DNA from: Monoplex corrugatus
Lineage: Eukaryota; Mollusca; Gastropoda; Littorinimorpha; Ranellidae
Assembly: GCA_030674185.1 (NCBI GenBank)
Contig: CM060312.1
Span: 24,610,961 to 24,674,960, forward strand
DNA length: 64,000 nt
Direction: 5' to 3'
Shown here: piece after piece, positions 22,548 to 35,215 of the stretch
How positions within the stretch are numbered: the stretch's first letter is position 1
Layout of the letters: each line of letters starts with the position of its first letter
The notes under the pieces: generated by a model
Told to the model about the DNA's origin: nothing
The model's input: only the letters and a program-made list of their open reading frames with translations
Database searches by the model: none
Made by a program: the position numbers and the translations under genes

Positions 22548-22800
22548 GATGAAGTGGTTAGCACAACAGACTGTTGAATGTGTCATGGATTTGAAACACC
22601 AGTAGTCATAAAAACATGACATTTTTTGCCCTGATCAGCTCCTGTGTGGAGTTGAGAATGCTGTGGGCTCATTGGGAAGATTGGGACCACTCAGTTGAGT
22701 CTCATCCACTTTACAGATTCGCTATTGAAAATGTTGCTCAGTTTTTCTGACCAACATTGCAGGTGCCTTATCTCTTAGGTGTGGTTGACACCAGGATATA
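22548..22800 (+). mobile_element. tRNA-derived SINE-like repeat, family E
   Basis: The head reads agcgatgaagtggttagcac and then a weak B-box-like tcatggatttgaaacacc; the body has no second copy in the window. Confidence 0.4.
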
Positions 22801-23362
22801 GTATGATAGTAAGCTTAGAGTATAATCCTATCAGGCAGTCGCAATCCTGGATGGAACTGCTTAACATCCTGATCATCATCCCCATTATCATGAAATCATC
22901 ACACATCATAGCATCATGAAAATAGTCCCAGATCTCATGGTTTTTGGTCTCCTCTGCTGCATCAGTGCCTTAGGTAAGTTCAAGCAGAGGTCTTTTTTTG
23001 TCAGGGTTTATGAAGGCTCTTGTTGCAGTGCTGTGGTGGTGAACATCTTGCCATAGGTTCTTTCACTTGGTCTGGCTCTGTGACTGAATGATTAGTTATT
23101 AATAGTAAGCAGTGTCCTTAGTTGGCTTGATCAGAGCAGGCACTGCTGAACACAGAAGTGACCCAGCCACAGTGCAGTCTCCTCTGTGGTCTTTCCACAG
23201 TGGCTTGATGTGTCTGGCTTCCATGTGCTTCCTGGCACTGGAACTTTGACTGAATAAACTTGAGGTTGGTGGCATGTTTAGGAGTTGGAATGCACAGCAT
23301 AGGATCAATGCCATTGAGGTAGTGCAGAAGTCAGGATAGTAAAACAAAAAACACACACAAAA

Positions 23363-23520
23363 AAACCATCATCATCATGTGCCCTGCCGCATGGCGTTGG
23401 CGATCATGCCCTCCATACAGATCTATCCCTTATCACTGCAAGCACATCTCCCACCTTCTCCGTCCTCAGCCACCCTGCAAGTCCATCTGATATTTTCTCC
23501 CTGGGTCTACATGTCATGGC
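23363..23520 (-). mobile_element. LINE 3' fragment with ATG/ATC tail, copy 1
   Basis: On - it matches the last ~40 codons of the element at 55.45-56.69 kb (LDGLAEWLRTEKVEDV- and AIVANAM-like residues) and ends in (ATG)n. Same orientation and end point as the copy at 23647. Confidence 0.7.
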
Positions 23521-23646
23521 TAGCCAAAATACGAACAACAAAACCCCACCCAAACCACAAAAAGACTCCAACAGTGACATGTTTTTTTAAATGATGCCTA
23601 TTCATGCAATGGTTCTTGAAGATGGTCTTTTAAGGAATCGTCTTTG

Positions 23647-23815
23647 AGAGGAGCCATCATCATCATGTGCTCTGCTGCATGGCGTTGGCGATCACGGCCC
23701 TCCATTTGCATCTATCCTTTGTTCGCTACATGTACATCTCCCACCCTCTCTGTCTTCAACCACACTGCAAGTCCATCCAGTGTTTTTTCCCTGGGTGTGC
23801 CCAGTATGTGATGTA
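23647..23815 (-). mobile_element. LINE 3' fragment with ATG/ATC tail, copy 2
   Basis: Near-identical structure to the copy 285 bp to the left (catcatcatgtg-tctgct-catggcgttggcgatc), so the pair is either a local duplication or two insertions. Confidence 0.7.
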
Positions 23816-24689
23816 CATTTCGAAGGTTACCTGCCAGAATGGTGTACCACAAAAGGAATTTAGAAGACGGACGCCGTTGTGGCCACTATCCCTTGCATTT
23901 TGTCCATAGTTGCTGAGTTGTCATTTACAAAATTATGAGTGAACTTTATTTCAATGCAAATTTGTCTCTGATTCTTTCATCTACAAATGAAAGAAAATTA
24001 ACTGAACCGACAGTCCTGAACCGACAGTCTGTCCAGCTGAGGTAAGTTTGTGTCTGTGGTTGTATGAGGTCATTCAGCAAGTTGCCCTACCTCCATCCTA
24101 GCGGTGTCTTGTCACCAAAGCTACGTCATGTTACGTAGAAACCTTCGCTTGTGAGCAGCTTAAGATGAAGCCAAAGCAGGTTCGTTAATAGGACTGAAAG
24201 TCTGTCAAAAAAACAAGCACATTAAGTAAGATTTGATATTTTTTGTGTTTGTTTTTAGTAATATTAGAGTGTGTGTGTGGTGACATTGGAATTTGTCTAT
24301 GTGAAATACAGGTTGCTGTGCTTAGGAAAAGCATATGACCATTCTGTGGTGCCACATACAGTTTTTCCAGCTGCCTCTGTTATTGTACAAATTTTCTCCG
24401 AAAAACCACTTTTATTTCATCTTGTTTAACATTCTTTTCATAACTTCTTTCCTGTTTCCTCTGTGAATATAATTGAGTGAATGCAATTGTTGCATGAGAT
24501 GTTAAACATAAGATGTTGGTGCTGTTTGGCTTGTACATTTTTTTCTGTATTCATATTTTCGTTACTTGATTTGTGCCTGGATTGGACACACAATTGCAGT
24601 CTGGTCTGACCATGTAGATGATGAACAGAAGAAGACAATTCACACTTGACACAGCAGCTGAATGTATTAGCTTTTCTTTTCTTGTCTTT

Positions 24690-24785
24690 TTTTCCTGTGA
24701 AGTCTTGTGTATGTTTTGATACAGTTGTAGCCCTGATATGGCTCTACACAGTCGGCTGGGCTTTAAACAAGAACAATAAAACATT
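24690..24785 (+). repeat. Interspersed repeat G, 3' part
   Basis: gttttgatacagttgtagcc, ctgatatggctctacacagt, cggctgggctttaaacaag, then an AATAAA-like tail. Confidence 0.65.
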
Positions 24786-25554
24786 AGCAACAGGCACTTA
24801 CATGAATTCCAACTGTTGGATATGTAATGCTGTATGTCTGGTGTGAATTTGCCAAAGATTTCTGAAAAATGTTTGAAAAATGAAATGAATATTTGTCACA
24901 GAGTACAATTTCAATCCCTGCTTTTAACTTACTGTAATCTTTTAAAAATTAGAAATGGGGGTTCATGTGTTCACTAGAAAAATAACATCTGAGTCATACA
25001 ATTTAAGAGGTGACCTACAGAATATGCAAAAGCCCTCCTGTTTTGGAGCCACTGGAGCTATCTGGTTTGCGTTTAGTTCATAAAGAGTTCCTCTTTTTTG
25101 TTATGCTCTCTTTTCCTCACAAGACTCAGCTGTAAATGGATATCTGTCCCTCTTTACAGATGAAAAGGATAAAGCAGCAAATGGCAGGAGAGGTGTACCT
25201 CAAGAAGAGTTCATGTTCATGTCTTTGCCACCTCCCTCCCTGATGACCACTCAGGTTACAGGTTTCTTTTTCAAACAAAATGCACATACTTACACACACA
25301 CAAACACAACATTGAAATAGTTTGAATGGCTTTATTTTCATATCATCTCACACATGCATGAGTGAGAGCTATACACCTGAGAATGCTAAGTCAGTCTGAA
25401 TACTCGTGTATCTAGTCACAGTAACATGGACATCAACAACGCTCTGATTAAAATCCTCCTTTAATTAGCCTAGTATCAATACATTGGTATACATTATTAT
25501 GTTACAAATTCCAAAACTCACCTCACTCGCACACACACACTCACTGTACACACA

Positions 25555-25735
25555 AATTTTAAATTCCAAAACTCCCCACAAAGCATTTACAGTGCACACA
25601 ATCATATCTAGAGCGCACACTATCAATCATTTCATCTGAGAAAGAGATAGGCTCAATGAAATTTACAGTGCACACAACCATATTTAAAGTGCACACACTC
25701 ATTTCATCTGAGAAAGAGATAAAATCAATAACGTG
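25555..25735. repeat. Two-copy direct repeat, about 90 bp
   Basis: tttacagtgcacacaatcat and tttcatctgagaaagagata each occur twice in the same order. Confidence 0.75.
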
Positions 25736-28593
25736 CATTTCATCACTCGGGCAAAATAAAATTTATCTCCATTCAAACTAAGTAATGCAAATGTCCAATT
25801 GTCTCAAACAAAGAATTGTGAAGTTGTGTCTCAAACAAAGAAACATTTAAATAACCAGCCAGCCGGACAGTGGATACAAATAACCACCAAAGGCACTTGG
25901 AACAAAGTCATTCACATCTACAAACCAACTGGGTTACATAATTAAGGATTGGCTAGCTGATTGGTCAGTCATTCCAACTTCTAACAGCAATGTAGTATAC
26001 ATGCGTCAATACTTGTTTTATGTTTGCATTTAAAAACAGCTTAAACTATAAAAAAAATTTAAAAAGGGGGGGGGGGGGGGGGGGAGGGGGGCATGTTCAA
26101 TGAATAATGAGCATTCCAATTCATGCAGAAGATAAAACACAGTTCATCTATTACAAAAGCTAACAGATTTTCCCACATAATTTTACAGTTAGTTACAAAA
26201 AGTAATTATTATAAATCTTTGTCATGCAATTCTACCCAATTGAATGTCTGAAAGTAAGAAGGTCTGAGTACACTGTTTAAAATTGGTTACACAAACAACT
26301 GTAATTTATTATATACATACACATTACCAACATTCCAGTGATGTAAATGAACAATACAATTCATCAAATTATCCCAACATTTTACAAGATCTTTTAAAAT
26401 CAAAGGAGCAATTATGAATGTACTTTATTAATGTAAAGGGAAAACAGACTGCATGTGCTTGATTTTGAAAAAAAAAGTAAAGGCAAATGAGACAATGTAC
26501 TGGCATTCTTTTTTGTTTTTATACTAATCTTTCTACTTTACTCAAAAATTCATTCTGTAGTCTGCTTTGTCATGACACTGGCTGACTGAAAGTTTTGCAG
26601 ATAATTGATGTGAGAATTTGCAAAAGTATAGGAAACAAACTGTACAGTTCATGAGATCCATAATATTAAAGGGGGAAAGCATTTCTCCCACAGTGATGCA
26701 AAAATGAACAAATCTATCCCTACCCCACCCCCCATCACCCAGAAAATGAAAAAGATTTAATAGCTCACAAAAATTATTATGCCAGAATGAAAACACACAA
26801 GTCACAACCCACCCATCCCCAAAAATGATAAATGTTCAACAAGCAAAAACAAATTCATAAATACATGTGACCAAATAGGTTTAAAAAAAAGAAAGCTTTA
26901 TATAAGACACACACAAAAAGGAACCCAGAAATATGTGACAGGTGGCTGGTCAAAGGAATAACCAAAAGGAACAATGTGGAACACAAAACCAATGCAGAAT
27001 TCATTCTCTCAGCAACTGAATACACACACACTAGCTGCCTACAGAAGGGCCACAGAATACACAGGCTGGACAGTGTCCAGTGTCAAACAGAAAATCCAAC
27101 GGAATACACAACGTACAACATCTACATTCATGGGATCAGAACATTATAGTAAAGTTCAAACATAAAGCACATAACAGCTATTCACACAAACAACAACAGC
27201 AAACAATATAAAAAAATGATTCCACCTATGCACGCAAACAGAAGAAAACATACATACATTTTTTTACACCTATGCACACACCACCAGCAGAAATCATAAT
27301 ACCGGGTATATAAAACACATTTGATTACATCTATAGATATATTATTTCCAACAGAACCAAAAACACTCGCATCAGAAGATGACAGTGTCAAATGCAAAAC
27401 AGGCAAAGGGACATACAACAAGGGAAAGGAAAGCACAGAACACACCACACAGAGAAAACCACAACATCAAAGGTATGCCATGTTGGCCTGGTTACACAAT
27501 TCACATGCAAAAAAAAAAAAAAGAAAAGTTTTTTCAAAAATTGTTAAGGCCAGTCCTATCACTAACCTCCCTTTTCAGGGGCAAAATACTTTTCGTTCAA
27601 TTGTGAACATTATGCCAGATGTATCACTACAACTTGGAAACGGGCCACTCCTGTTAAATTTTTCACAACAGATGTGATACAGTTTTCCCATTACACTTAA
27701 AGATTATTTCCCTCTACTGTATTTCTAGACTAAAGCATGGTATCAAATACAAATTTTTCTATTCAGTCATTCTTATCTTCAAACTGACACAAATTGAGTA
27801 GGCAAGAAATACTCTAGATGCACATACATACCATGTCTCTAAAGCACTAGAGAACACTAGCTGCATTCTGACACAAGTGTTAGACATGACCCTTCAACTG
27901 GTCAGAAAATAGCTTTCAGACATGACAAGTATGTTTATTATTCACTGAAAGCAATTTTGTTTGAACAATTTGGACTCTTATGCATTTTGTGGCCTAAACT
28001 ATATACTACAACAATCAAAACACTGTACTTAAAAAGTCCTAGTACATACTGTGCGAGCTATGTAGCCAACGGAGTTACAGCACACAGACATGCATGCTAC
28101 ACTGAAAAAAATTAAAACTTGTAGAACTTGGGTTCTTGACAGGAGCATTTTGGGACATGGTTACCCAAGATGTTTATAGCCATGCGTCCACTGAAACATT
28201 TTCAAATTTATTCATTTACAGTTGTCAACCAATTAGAATAGATCTATTGCCTACATAAATTCTTCCAAATGTTATATATTCCATCAACAAAAACATGTAG
28301 GCTGCTCTGAATCGAACTTCTATTCTCTTTTTTAAAAAAGCATTTTCTGGTCTCTATTCATTACAAATCAATTCTCAAAATGTATCAAGTTGTAGTTAAA
28401 TCCACCATTTAAACCAAGAAAATGTACTGATGCAGCCATACTGTTTACTAAGTATGAATACTACAACCCAGCTCCTCCTTATACAACACACAGAGAACCT
28501 AAACCCAACAATGTTCACACACAACCTGAAAAACAAGTAAATCTATCTTCCCCAATGAAAACAGTACAAAGTGAGCAGTGTATATGCAGATAT

Positions 28594-28596
28594 ATG

Positions 28597-28692
<96 letters not shown>

Positions 28693-28697
28693 CGTGT
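28594..28697. repeat. (TG)n microsatellite
   Basis: About 100 bp of TG with CGTG ends. Confidence 0.95.
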
Positions 28698-29952
28698 GTG
28701 TGCATGCACGCACAAACTATTTCATGCAAGGCAAAAATTACAGAATGTTCAAGTCACTAAGTGTTCCAAGGTCAAACTCAAAGCAAACATCAATCAAGGT
28801 TTTCATGATGATTATGCAGTATGAATTTTATGTCAGATCATATAAATGCAACGAAAACACCACCAACAACAAAAAACAAACAAAACACAAAATAAAGAAA
28901 AAAAAAACATGAAAGAACACTACAAACAAATGCAACACTATTTACAGTAACATACTTGTATTATAAATCAGATTTACCGATCAGTTACCTTTTTTTTTTC
29001 ACACTGAAATATTAGGAAATCTCAAAAACAAATGGTTACAACACTATAACATGATAACAGCATTATAATAATCAACAGTCCCAAACGAAGTCATGTTAGT
29101 GGTATAACTGCAATACTGAACAGCAAATACATACAATTCACAAACCATAATAATTACGAAAGTGTTGTTGTTGTTTTTTTTTTATCAGTATGTCACATGC
29201 AGCATTTAAACAGCTTTTACTGTACGCATGTAGTGAAAAACAAAACAGATAATCTCTAGTTCACAACGTGAAACTGTAGGTCCTATATAAGTCACATGTC
29301 ACTGAAATCCTCATTTTCCATGCAAAGTGCTCAACATCAGTATAAAATATTCATTGACTACAACCACTGAAACTAAGGATGCTGCTAAGTTGAAGGCAAA
29401 AAGGGGAAGAAGCTATACAAAGTCCATGATGAAACAGAACTATCACAAAAGGAAAAGTATGGGACTCAGTATGATGTTATACATCCCCTTCTCCCTCTCA
29501 CTAGAAGTAGTAATAGTAGAAGTAGTAATAGTAGTAGTAGTAATAGCAGCAGCAGCAGTAGTAGTAGCAGAAACAGACTGTAATTGTAAATGCATATTTC
29601 AAATGACCCTAGGCATTAGGTTCAACCTGACCGTTAGCAACAGATTGTGATCTATTCAAAATGGACGGCTGGCATCCTCCAGCCAATCAATGTGCAGGAT
29701 TGAGCCAATATCTGTTTTGCAAACGGCCTCTTCAAGCCATGAAATTTGCCAATTCAAAGAGGACATTTTTGACAGTGGTATTGAGTTAATAAAGTTCTTC
29801 AGAACAGCCGAAGTAAAAATTACAAATACAAACATTATCAGAAGGCAATTATGCGCTTTTTTGGCCTCTGTTTCCGACACCTGATCAGAAAAACAGCAAA
29901 ACTTGCAGTGATCTTTCAAAAGGATTGTCATTTTAACAGACCTCTGTAACCT

Positions 29953-30123
29953 TTAACCTTTCAAATACCCCATCCTATCCACAGCTTTCTGCATTTTCAG
30001 CAGCGATAGCACAGCAAAAGCTTAACACTGTCACTCCCTACATGAAGCTGGTGGATAGGGCAGGGGAGCAAATGGTTTCAGTTATTGCAGGTAATGGTCA
30101 CAGAGAGGAAGTGAAAGGGTTGA
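29953..30123. mobile_element. piggyBac-like MITE, diverged copy
   Basis: Left end ttaacctttcaaataccccatcc (split as ttaacctttcaaataccc and catcc), right end gaagtgaaagggttga; an internal gaagctggtggatagggc. The left flank is TTAA and the right TTGA. Confidence 0.5.
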
Positions 30124-30198
30124 GAAACAAATGTTTAAAGCAGGTCATCTTGCACAGTTGGCGAGTTATACTAAAGGACAGCAATGCTTGTACTATCT

Positions 30199-30300
30199 TT
30201 AACCCTTTGACTCCTGCACCCTATCCATCAACTGCAAAAACTTCTATCCACCAGCTTCCTGCAGGATGCTGAGGACAGGGTGCGGGAGTCAAAGGGTTAA
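30199..30300. mobile_element. piggyBac-like MITE, best-preserved copy, 102 bp
   Basis: TTAA at both ends. The terminal inverted repeats begin CCCTTTGACTCCTGCACC (left) and CCCTTTGACTCCCGCACC (right, reverse complement) and continue CCTATCC/CCTGTCC, 22 of 24 matching. The centre has cttcctgcagg. TTAA targets and CCCT termini are the hallmark of the piggyBac superfamily; no coding capacity. Confidence 0.75.
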
Positions 30301-30639
30301 GACCAGTGTAACCTCAAAAATGAAGAAGACAACATCAGCAAAGATGTCAGCACTACCCAAACTCAACACTGGCTATAACATTCTGATAGAAAATGTCAAT
30401 TCTTCTGTGATTACTGAAAATGTTAAACATCAATGATTTATCTAAAGATGACATTATGAAGTAAACTTTAAAGGTGGCCATGACATTCTAATAAAAGAAA
30501 GTTTGATCATGTCATCTTCCTGAACTGCACAATTGTGTGGCACTGGTCACATGATTCATTATACGATTATGCATTATTAACTCACCAACTCCCTCCCCCT
30601 ACTTACTAACTTCCTGCATTACCAGCTATGAGTTTTCAA

Positions 30640-31075
30640 TTTGTTCAAGAGGGGTTCATCACACTCAGACAATTGTATAGATGTGCTCCGCCCAGATCTG
30701 CCAGCAGTTACATGGGAGACTACCTGAACTTGCACAAAACTGTATACACTAACAAGATCTTGAAATGGAGACGGTGGGAGATGGGACCTGGGCTTAGGTT
30801 CATGTTGCCTGTAGCCCAACTGACTACTAGAGCCATATCAGGGCTAGCACCCCAATAAAAACAACACCCAGGTTAAAATAAAAAAGACAACAGCTGAAAA
30901 CTATGCTCACCCTTATCATTGCAAGTCTAAGATGGGACCAATGAAACACTGAACTAATACTACCAGGATGATGGAAGAATGAAGATGGGCAGTTTTTAAT
31001 GATATGGGCTGGAATTGAACTTGGGGACACAAGATCTCAAGTCCTCAGCTCTAATGAAAAGAACATCCAGCCCGT
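30640..31075 (-). mobile_element. tRNA-derived SINE, family B
   Basis: Head on - near 31075: cgggctggatgttcttttca and B-box-like aagttcaattcc; tail near 30640 with gaacaaattgaaaactc-like sequence. A repeat-G-like piece lies inside at about 30820-30850. Confidence 0.6.
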
Positions 31076-31090
31076 GTAAAATATATCATA

Positions 31091-31163
31091 GGCACCAGGG
31101 GGATTCAAACCCTTGATCATCTGCTGACAAGGCAGATGCTCCAATTAACTAAGCTATGGCACC
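31091..31163 (-). tRNA. tRNA-like sequence, probably tRNA-derived SINE head or pseudogene
   Basis: 73 nt that fold as a cloverleaf on -: a 7 bp acceptor stem with two G-U pairs, D stem GCTT/GAGC, a perfect anticodon stem TCTGC/GCAGA and a B-box-like GGGTTTGAATCCCC. Against function: the loop CTTGTCA would place a C at position 37, where a purine is expected, and only three T-stem pairs form. Confidence 0.4.
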
Positions 31164-31317
31164 AGTCTGCCATGACAGAAAAACAAAAACTGTACCTTTT
31201 CGTTCACTTGTCCTGTCCATCAGCTTCACGCAGGGAGCGAGGGACAGACATATCAAGCTCTGGCTCTGCTGTTGTAGCTGATGATGCAGGAAGCTGGTGG
31301 ATGAGGGAGTCAAAGGC

Positions 31318-31641
31318 TTAACCCTTAGCTGTTTGTTCACAAAGCCGGTAACCGCCCTGCGGAAGAATGTGCCGATCCGTTCGTAGCGGTTGAGATCACC
31401 CGACCTTTTCCGGCACATGTGTGGGGAATTTCCATCACAACTGGCCTTGCTGTCTTATCGTGCATGCGGTTAGAATCTTGGTCAGTCTCGCGTTGAATGT
31501 TCTAAAAATAATACGAGCTCTCTGGGACGCACTGAACTTTCCATTCACTACTGAAAGACTTTGTACTGACGCTGTGCTACATTTGAATGCGAATACAAGG
31601 AGCTAGCTTTACATCTAGCAGTGCAAATGCGAAAGGGTTAA
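31318..31641. mobile_element. TTAA-bounded sequence, candidate piggyBac-type MITE
   Basis: The interval starts TTAACCCTTAG and ends GCGAAAGGGTTAA. It is flanked on both sides by copies of the palindromic MITE motif, so the termini may belong to those neighbours instead. Confidence 0.3.
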
Positions 31642-31744
31642 AGGTTACACAGCTCTGTCCAAAGGAAGCTGGTGGATAAAGTGAGGGAGTGAAAGGATTC
31701 AGTTTTTGCAGCCGGTGGATAGGGTGAAGGAGTGAAAGGGTTAA
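31638..31744. mobile_element. piggyBac-like MITE, diverged copy
   Basis: TTAA on both sides; internal ggaagctggtggataaagtg, then agggagtgaaagg, then a second gccggtggatagggtgaagg and agtgaaagggttaa. It looks like two direct half-units, an intermediate towards tandem growth. Confidence 0.5.
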
Positions 31745-32742
31745 AGAACGTGGGCGTGAGGAAAGTCATGATAATGCACAGAACCCAAAATGACAGACTG
31801 TCACAACAATTAAGCATCACCCGGGCCAGCCCGAATGGTCTGAAGCAATGAGTATTTACAGTCCTCATTTCTGCTCTCTCCATAAGTCAAAATATAAAAT
31901 CTCTATATGTCAAAAACTAAACAAACAAAAACAAGTGGGTTAGGGGTGGATGAACAAAAACTACCAAAAAAACAACTACAAAAATGGGTAGGGTTTGGAT
32001 GGTGAATTAAAAAAGACAAAATGAAAACAAAGCAACAAAAAATCTACCCCACTAAAACAAAAATGAGGGCGGGGCGGTGATGTGTAAATATCAAAACGTA
32101 CGTTATATACCTCATCAGGTACAGGAAGATAAATAAAAAGAAATTTAAAAAACAAACACACACAAAAAAGGGTTGGAAAGAAGGTTGACAAATCAAAAAA
32201 ATAATTAAAAAGAAAAAAATGATGAAGGAAGATTTGCAGCATTTGCTTTCTTTCTCTTCAAATTTTTTGCCTTATCCTTTTCAGCAAAATATATATTACC
32301 GACTTCTCAAAATGCAAATATATCATCCTCAGACACATTCATATTCATCATGAAAAATGAACATATGAACAAAGTATTTTCAACACAACGTAACTGAAGA
32401 GTCATAATACACTATGACCACTACAGGAAATGGGTTTCACAACTGTACAAAGTAAATACATGTATTCAAACGGATACTTAACTTACTGGCTCTTTTGATA
32501 AACGCAGCATGCAGAATGAATTGAGTCATGGTCTGCCTCAGTCAATACTAATGAGAACCTTGCCATAGTTTTTGATGTGTAAGTGACAATATGGCCGTGA
32601 GGTATATAAACAATACCACATGTCCGAATCTCCTGTCTCTGTTAGCTCTGCGTGCGCATGTGCGTGCATGCGCACGCGCGTTGTGTTTGTGTGTGTAAAT
32701 GTATGTGAATGAATTATGTTGAGTGATGTTTCAAATGGGTGC

Positions 32743-33065
32743 AATCGATAGTTTGGTCAGGACATCAGGCTTCCATTTGGAAGGGTTGGGTTTGATCCTA
32801 CCTTAATACTGCCTGGTGGCACATGGGAAAAGGATGAAAATTTTTCTGACCTCCCAGGTCAACATATGTGCAGACATGCACATGCCTAAATCCCCTTTGT
32901 CTGTATATATGCTTGCAAAATATCAAAACGTACGTTATAGATCCTGTAAGCCATGTTTTTGTTGGCTTATGGAAACAAAAACACCCAGTATACACACCCA
33001 CTGAAGACAGTAAAGCAACTGAACACCTGCACAGAACGGACCAAACAACATGCATATGTTCACAC
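32743..33065 (+). mobile_element. tRNA-derived SINE, family A
   Basis: A-box-like gatagtttggtcaggacatc and B-box-like gggtttgatcctacc, then the family body (gtgcagacatgcacatgcct, aaaatatcaaaacgtacgtt, atagatcctgtaa, ttatggaaac, caccca). Confidence 0.7.
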
Positions 33066-33088
33066 CTGAAAAATAGAAAACATTGCTC

Positions 33089-33090
33089 AG

Positions 33091-33124
<34 letters not shown>

Positions 33125-33138
33125 CTCTCTCTCTCTAC
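33089..33138. repeat. (AC)n then (TC)n microsatellite
   Basis: About 30 bp AC followed by CTCT. Confidence 0.9.
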
Positions 33139-33924
33139 ACACACAAAAGAAACAAAAAAAAATTCTTTTAACTGGTGTTTTGTAGTGCCTGTTTAGCAAA
33201 GGTACGTGCAGTTGTGTGAAAGTAATCATAATGTGTCAGCAAACATTTCTCAGTTGTTTCTAGCTGGATCTTCAAAAAAATTAGACAACAGATAGGGCTC
33301 ACTGTAAAGTTGGAAATATTTCATTTTTAATTCTAAAACTTAAAAGTAAAAAAACAACATGAACCCTCGTTTAAGGAGACAAGGGGGTTCCGGGAGTATG
33401 AAAACCCCTTGATATGTTATGAGTGTACAACTCTGGAAACAGTGACCATATGTGTGACAATATTTCAGCAACAATTTTTTTGGTTGGTTACAGAATCTGA
33501 ACTAAACTGTGATCAGACAATTCATTTCAAAGACAAGTCTTGACTATTGCACGGTCAGTGAGACTGGTATAATTTTCCAGGTTTAATGACTTGAACCTGT
33601 CTAAAGGCACTGAAATGGAAATTCCAAATGGCCTACCCATCTATTCTTCTGTGTGAAGGAAACGTTTCTCACCCAGAGTTTGCAAGTTTACTGGGGAGGC
33701 AACATTTCAGCCCTCTTGGACTTTTGTCATAAGAAGTGGTTGACTGTGTGACAGGCCCTATCTTTGTCAGACAGATGATGGTGTAAACATTGATACCAAC
33801 AATGTTCAGCCCACAAAGCCAGGGCTTGCCACACCACCAAAACATCGCCTCCCCGCTAAACTTGCGAACGGCAAAGGATTGTATTTCTTTCAGACTGAAC
33901 AGGGCAAAATTGGGCATATATATA

Positions 33925-33927
<3 letters not shown>

Positions 33928-33974
<47 letters not shown>

Positions 33975-33975
33975 C
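33928..33975. repeat. (AT)n microsatellite
   Basis: About 45 bp of TA. Confidence 0.95.
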
Positions 33976-34339
33976 ATACACACATTGTTTTGCTTTTTAT
34001 TTTCCCTTGTTCAACATCAGTCCTTCCAAAGTTTGTGAGGGGTAACAGTGATAACCAGAGGTGACAAATGAGATTCCACACAAAAATATCACATATATGT
34101 TCAGACTGACTACATGTACATATGAACAAGCCTGACAAAGCAGCATACCCGTATCGTGCAGTGTACAAATGAGGCATTGTCATAACGGTAGCTGGAGGAC
34201 TAAAGACATGGACAGGGAGAGACATACAGGACTCTCTCCTCATATACAGATGACAGTTGAACTAATCACAGCATGAAGGCCATTTCCTGACCTTACCATT
34301 CAGTAGAATCAAAACAGCTTACCTGCAAGTTTGGAGTTC

Positions 34340-34820
34340 AGACTTTGTTCAAGAGGGAAAGAAGGAATCACTGCACTCGGAGAATAACACTTGCACTCCA
34401 CACAAATCTGCCAGTTATTATCTAGTAATTTCTTGGTGTCATCATGTACACTTTCGAGCGGCCTGGAGGGAGATGGTTGTGTCTGGATGTGCAGCAGCCA
34501 ACACCTGACCTGGTGACGCCGACAGGTGAGACAGTGAGATTATCTAGCAAACTTTAATCCTGTGCAAAAACCAATGTGTTGGCAAGGGTTTGAAATGGGA
34601 AGCCTGTGGCTGGGTGGAGGAGATTAGGGGAAAGAAGGGGGCCCAGGATGAGAATGAGAACTTTGCAACAATAAGCTTACACCACCAAAATGACTGAAGC
34701 ATTATCATACAAAATGGGCAACAAGCCGACCAGCTTTTATGTCAGAGGCAGGGATTGAACTTGAGAGATCAGGGACCTTGACTACGCAGCTTTATCAAAA
34801 GAGCTAACCAGCCAGCATAT
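34340..34820 (-). mobile_element. tRNA-derived SINE, family B, split by a LINE fragment
   Basis: The left piece (ctttgttcaagagggaaaga, cactgcactcgg, caaatctgccagtt) and the right piece (ggcagggattgaacttgaga, gagctaaccagcc) belong to one SINE; between them lies the 113 bp LINE fragment 34426-34538. Confidence 0.65.
34426..34538 (+). mobile_element. RTE-type LINE 3' fragment nested in a SINE
   Basis: Flanked by attatctag at 34417-34425 and 34539-34547 (9/9). The right end (gtgcagcagccaacacctga, then gtgacgccgacaggtgagac) matches the 3' terminus of the full element at 10605-10660, showing a 5'-truncated insertion of the same family. Confidence 0.85.
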
Positions 34821-34994
34821 GTTTTACTTGAGGGCCACGGGAAAAAATTCTTACTCAAGTTGTCCGAGATCCTGAGTTTATCCCCGACAAACCCTATTTA
34901 ATGAGGGCCAATTGGCTCTACTACAGATCATGAGATCTGATGTCTCAAGTTCAATCCCACCACACAGCATAAACAAATTCATATATTTGCAGAC

Positions 34995-35215
34995 AATCTG
35001 AATGCTCCAGTTACAATGGTCTTGTCAGTCAGCTTAGTGGTTCCCAGGTTCTGTATGCCCTTCCCCACATCTCCCGTTCCAGGACCTTGCCAATACACAG
35101 GGTTTCGTGCAAGCCCATGAAATCTGTCAGAAATTACTGGCAGACTGAACAGAGTGCATATGAATCTGTTGGAGTGCGATGAGTCCTTCCTGAGGTAACT
35201 TAACTCCAAACATGC
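34995..35215 (+). mobile_element. SINE family B fragment, opposite orientation
   Basis: Contains ggagtgcgatgagtccttcc and ggcagactgaacagagtgca, the reverse complement of the family-B body. Confidence 0.4.

Larger units (their letters stand above)
14918..25320. other. CEP83 3' flank, no further gene recognised
   Basis: AT-rich DNA whose + strand is dominated by T-runs (for example 15873, 19500, 20024), with SINEs, one hairpin and microsatellites listed separately. In 18130-20020, 20650-22540 and 23830-24690 I see no gene or classified repeat. Part of it is probably CEP83 3' UTR. Confidence 0.5.

Noticed and set aside
29656..29931. Overlapping ORFs of 91 (-) and 64 (+) codons
   Set aside because: No recognisable motif, splice signals or repeat membership; open on both strands, so no direction is favoured.
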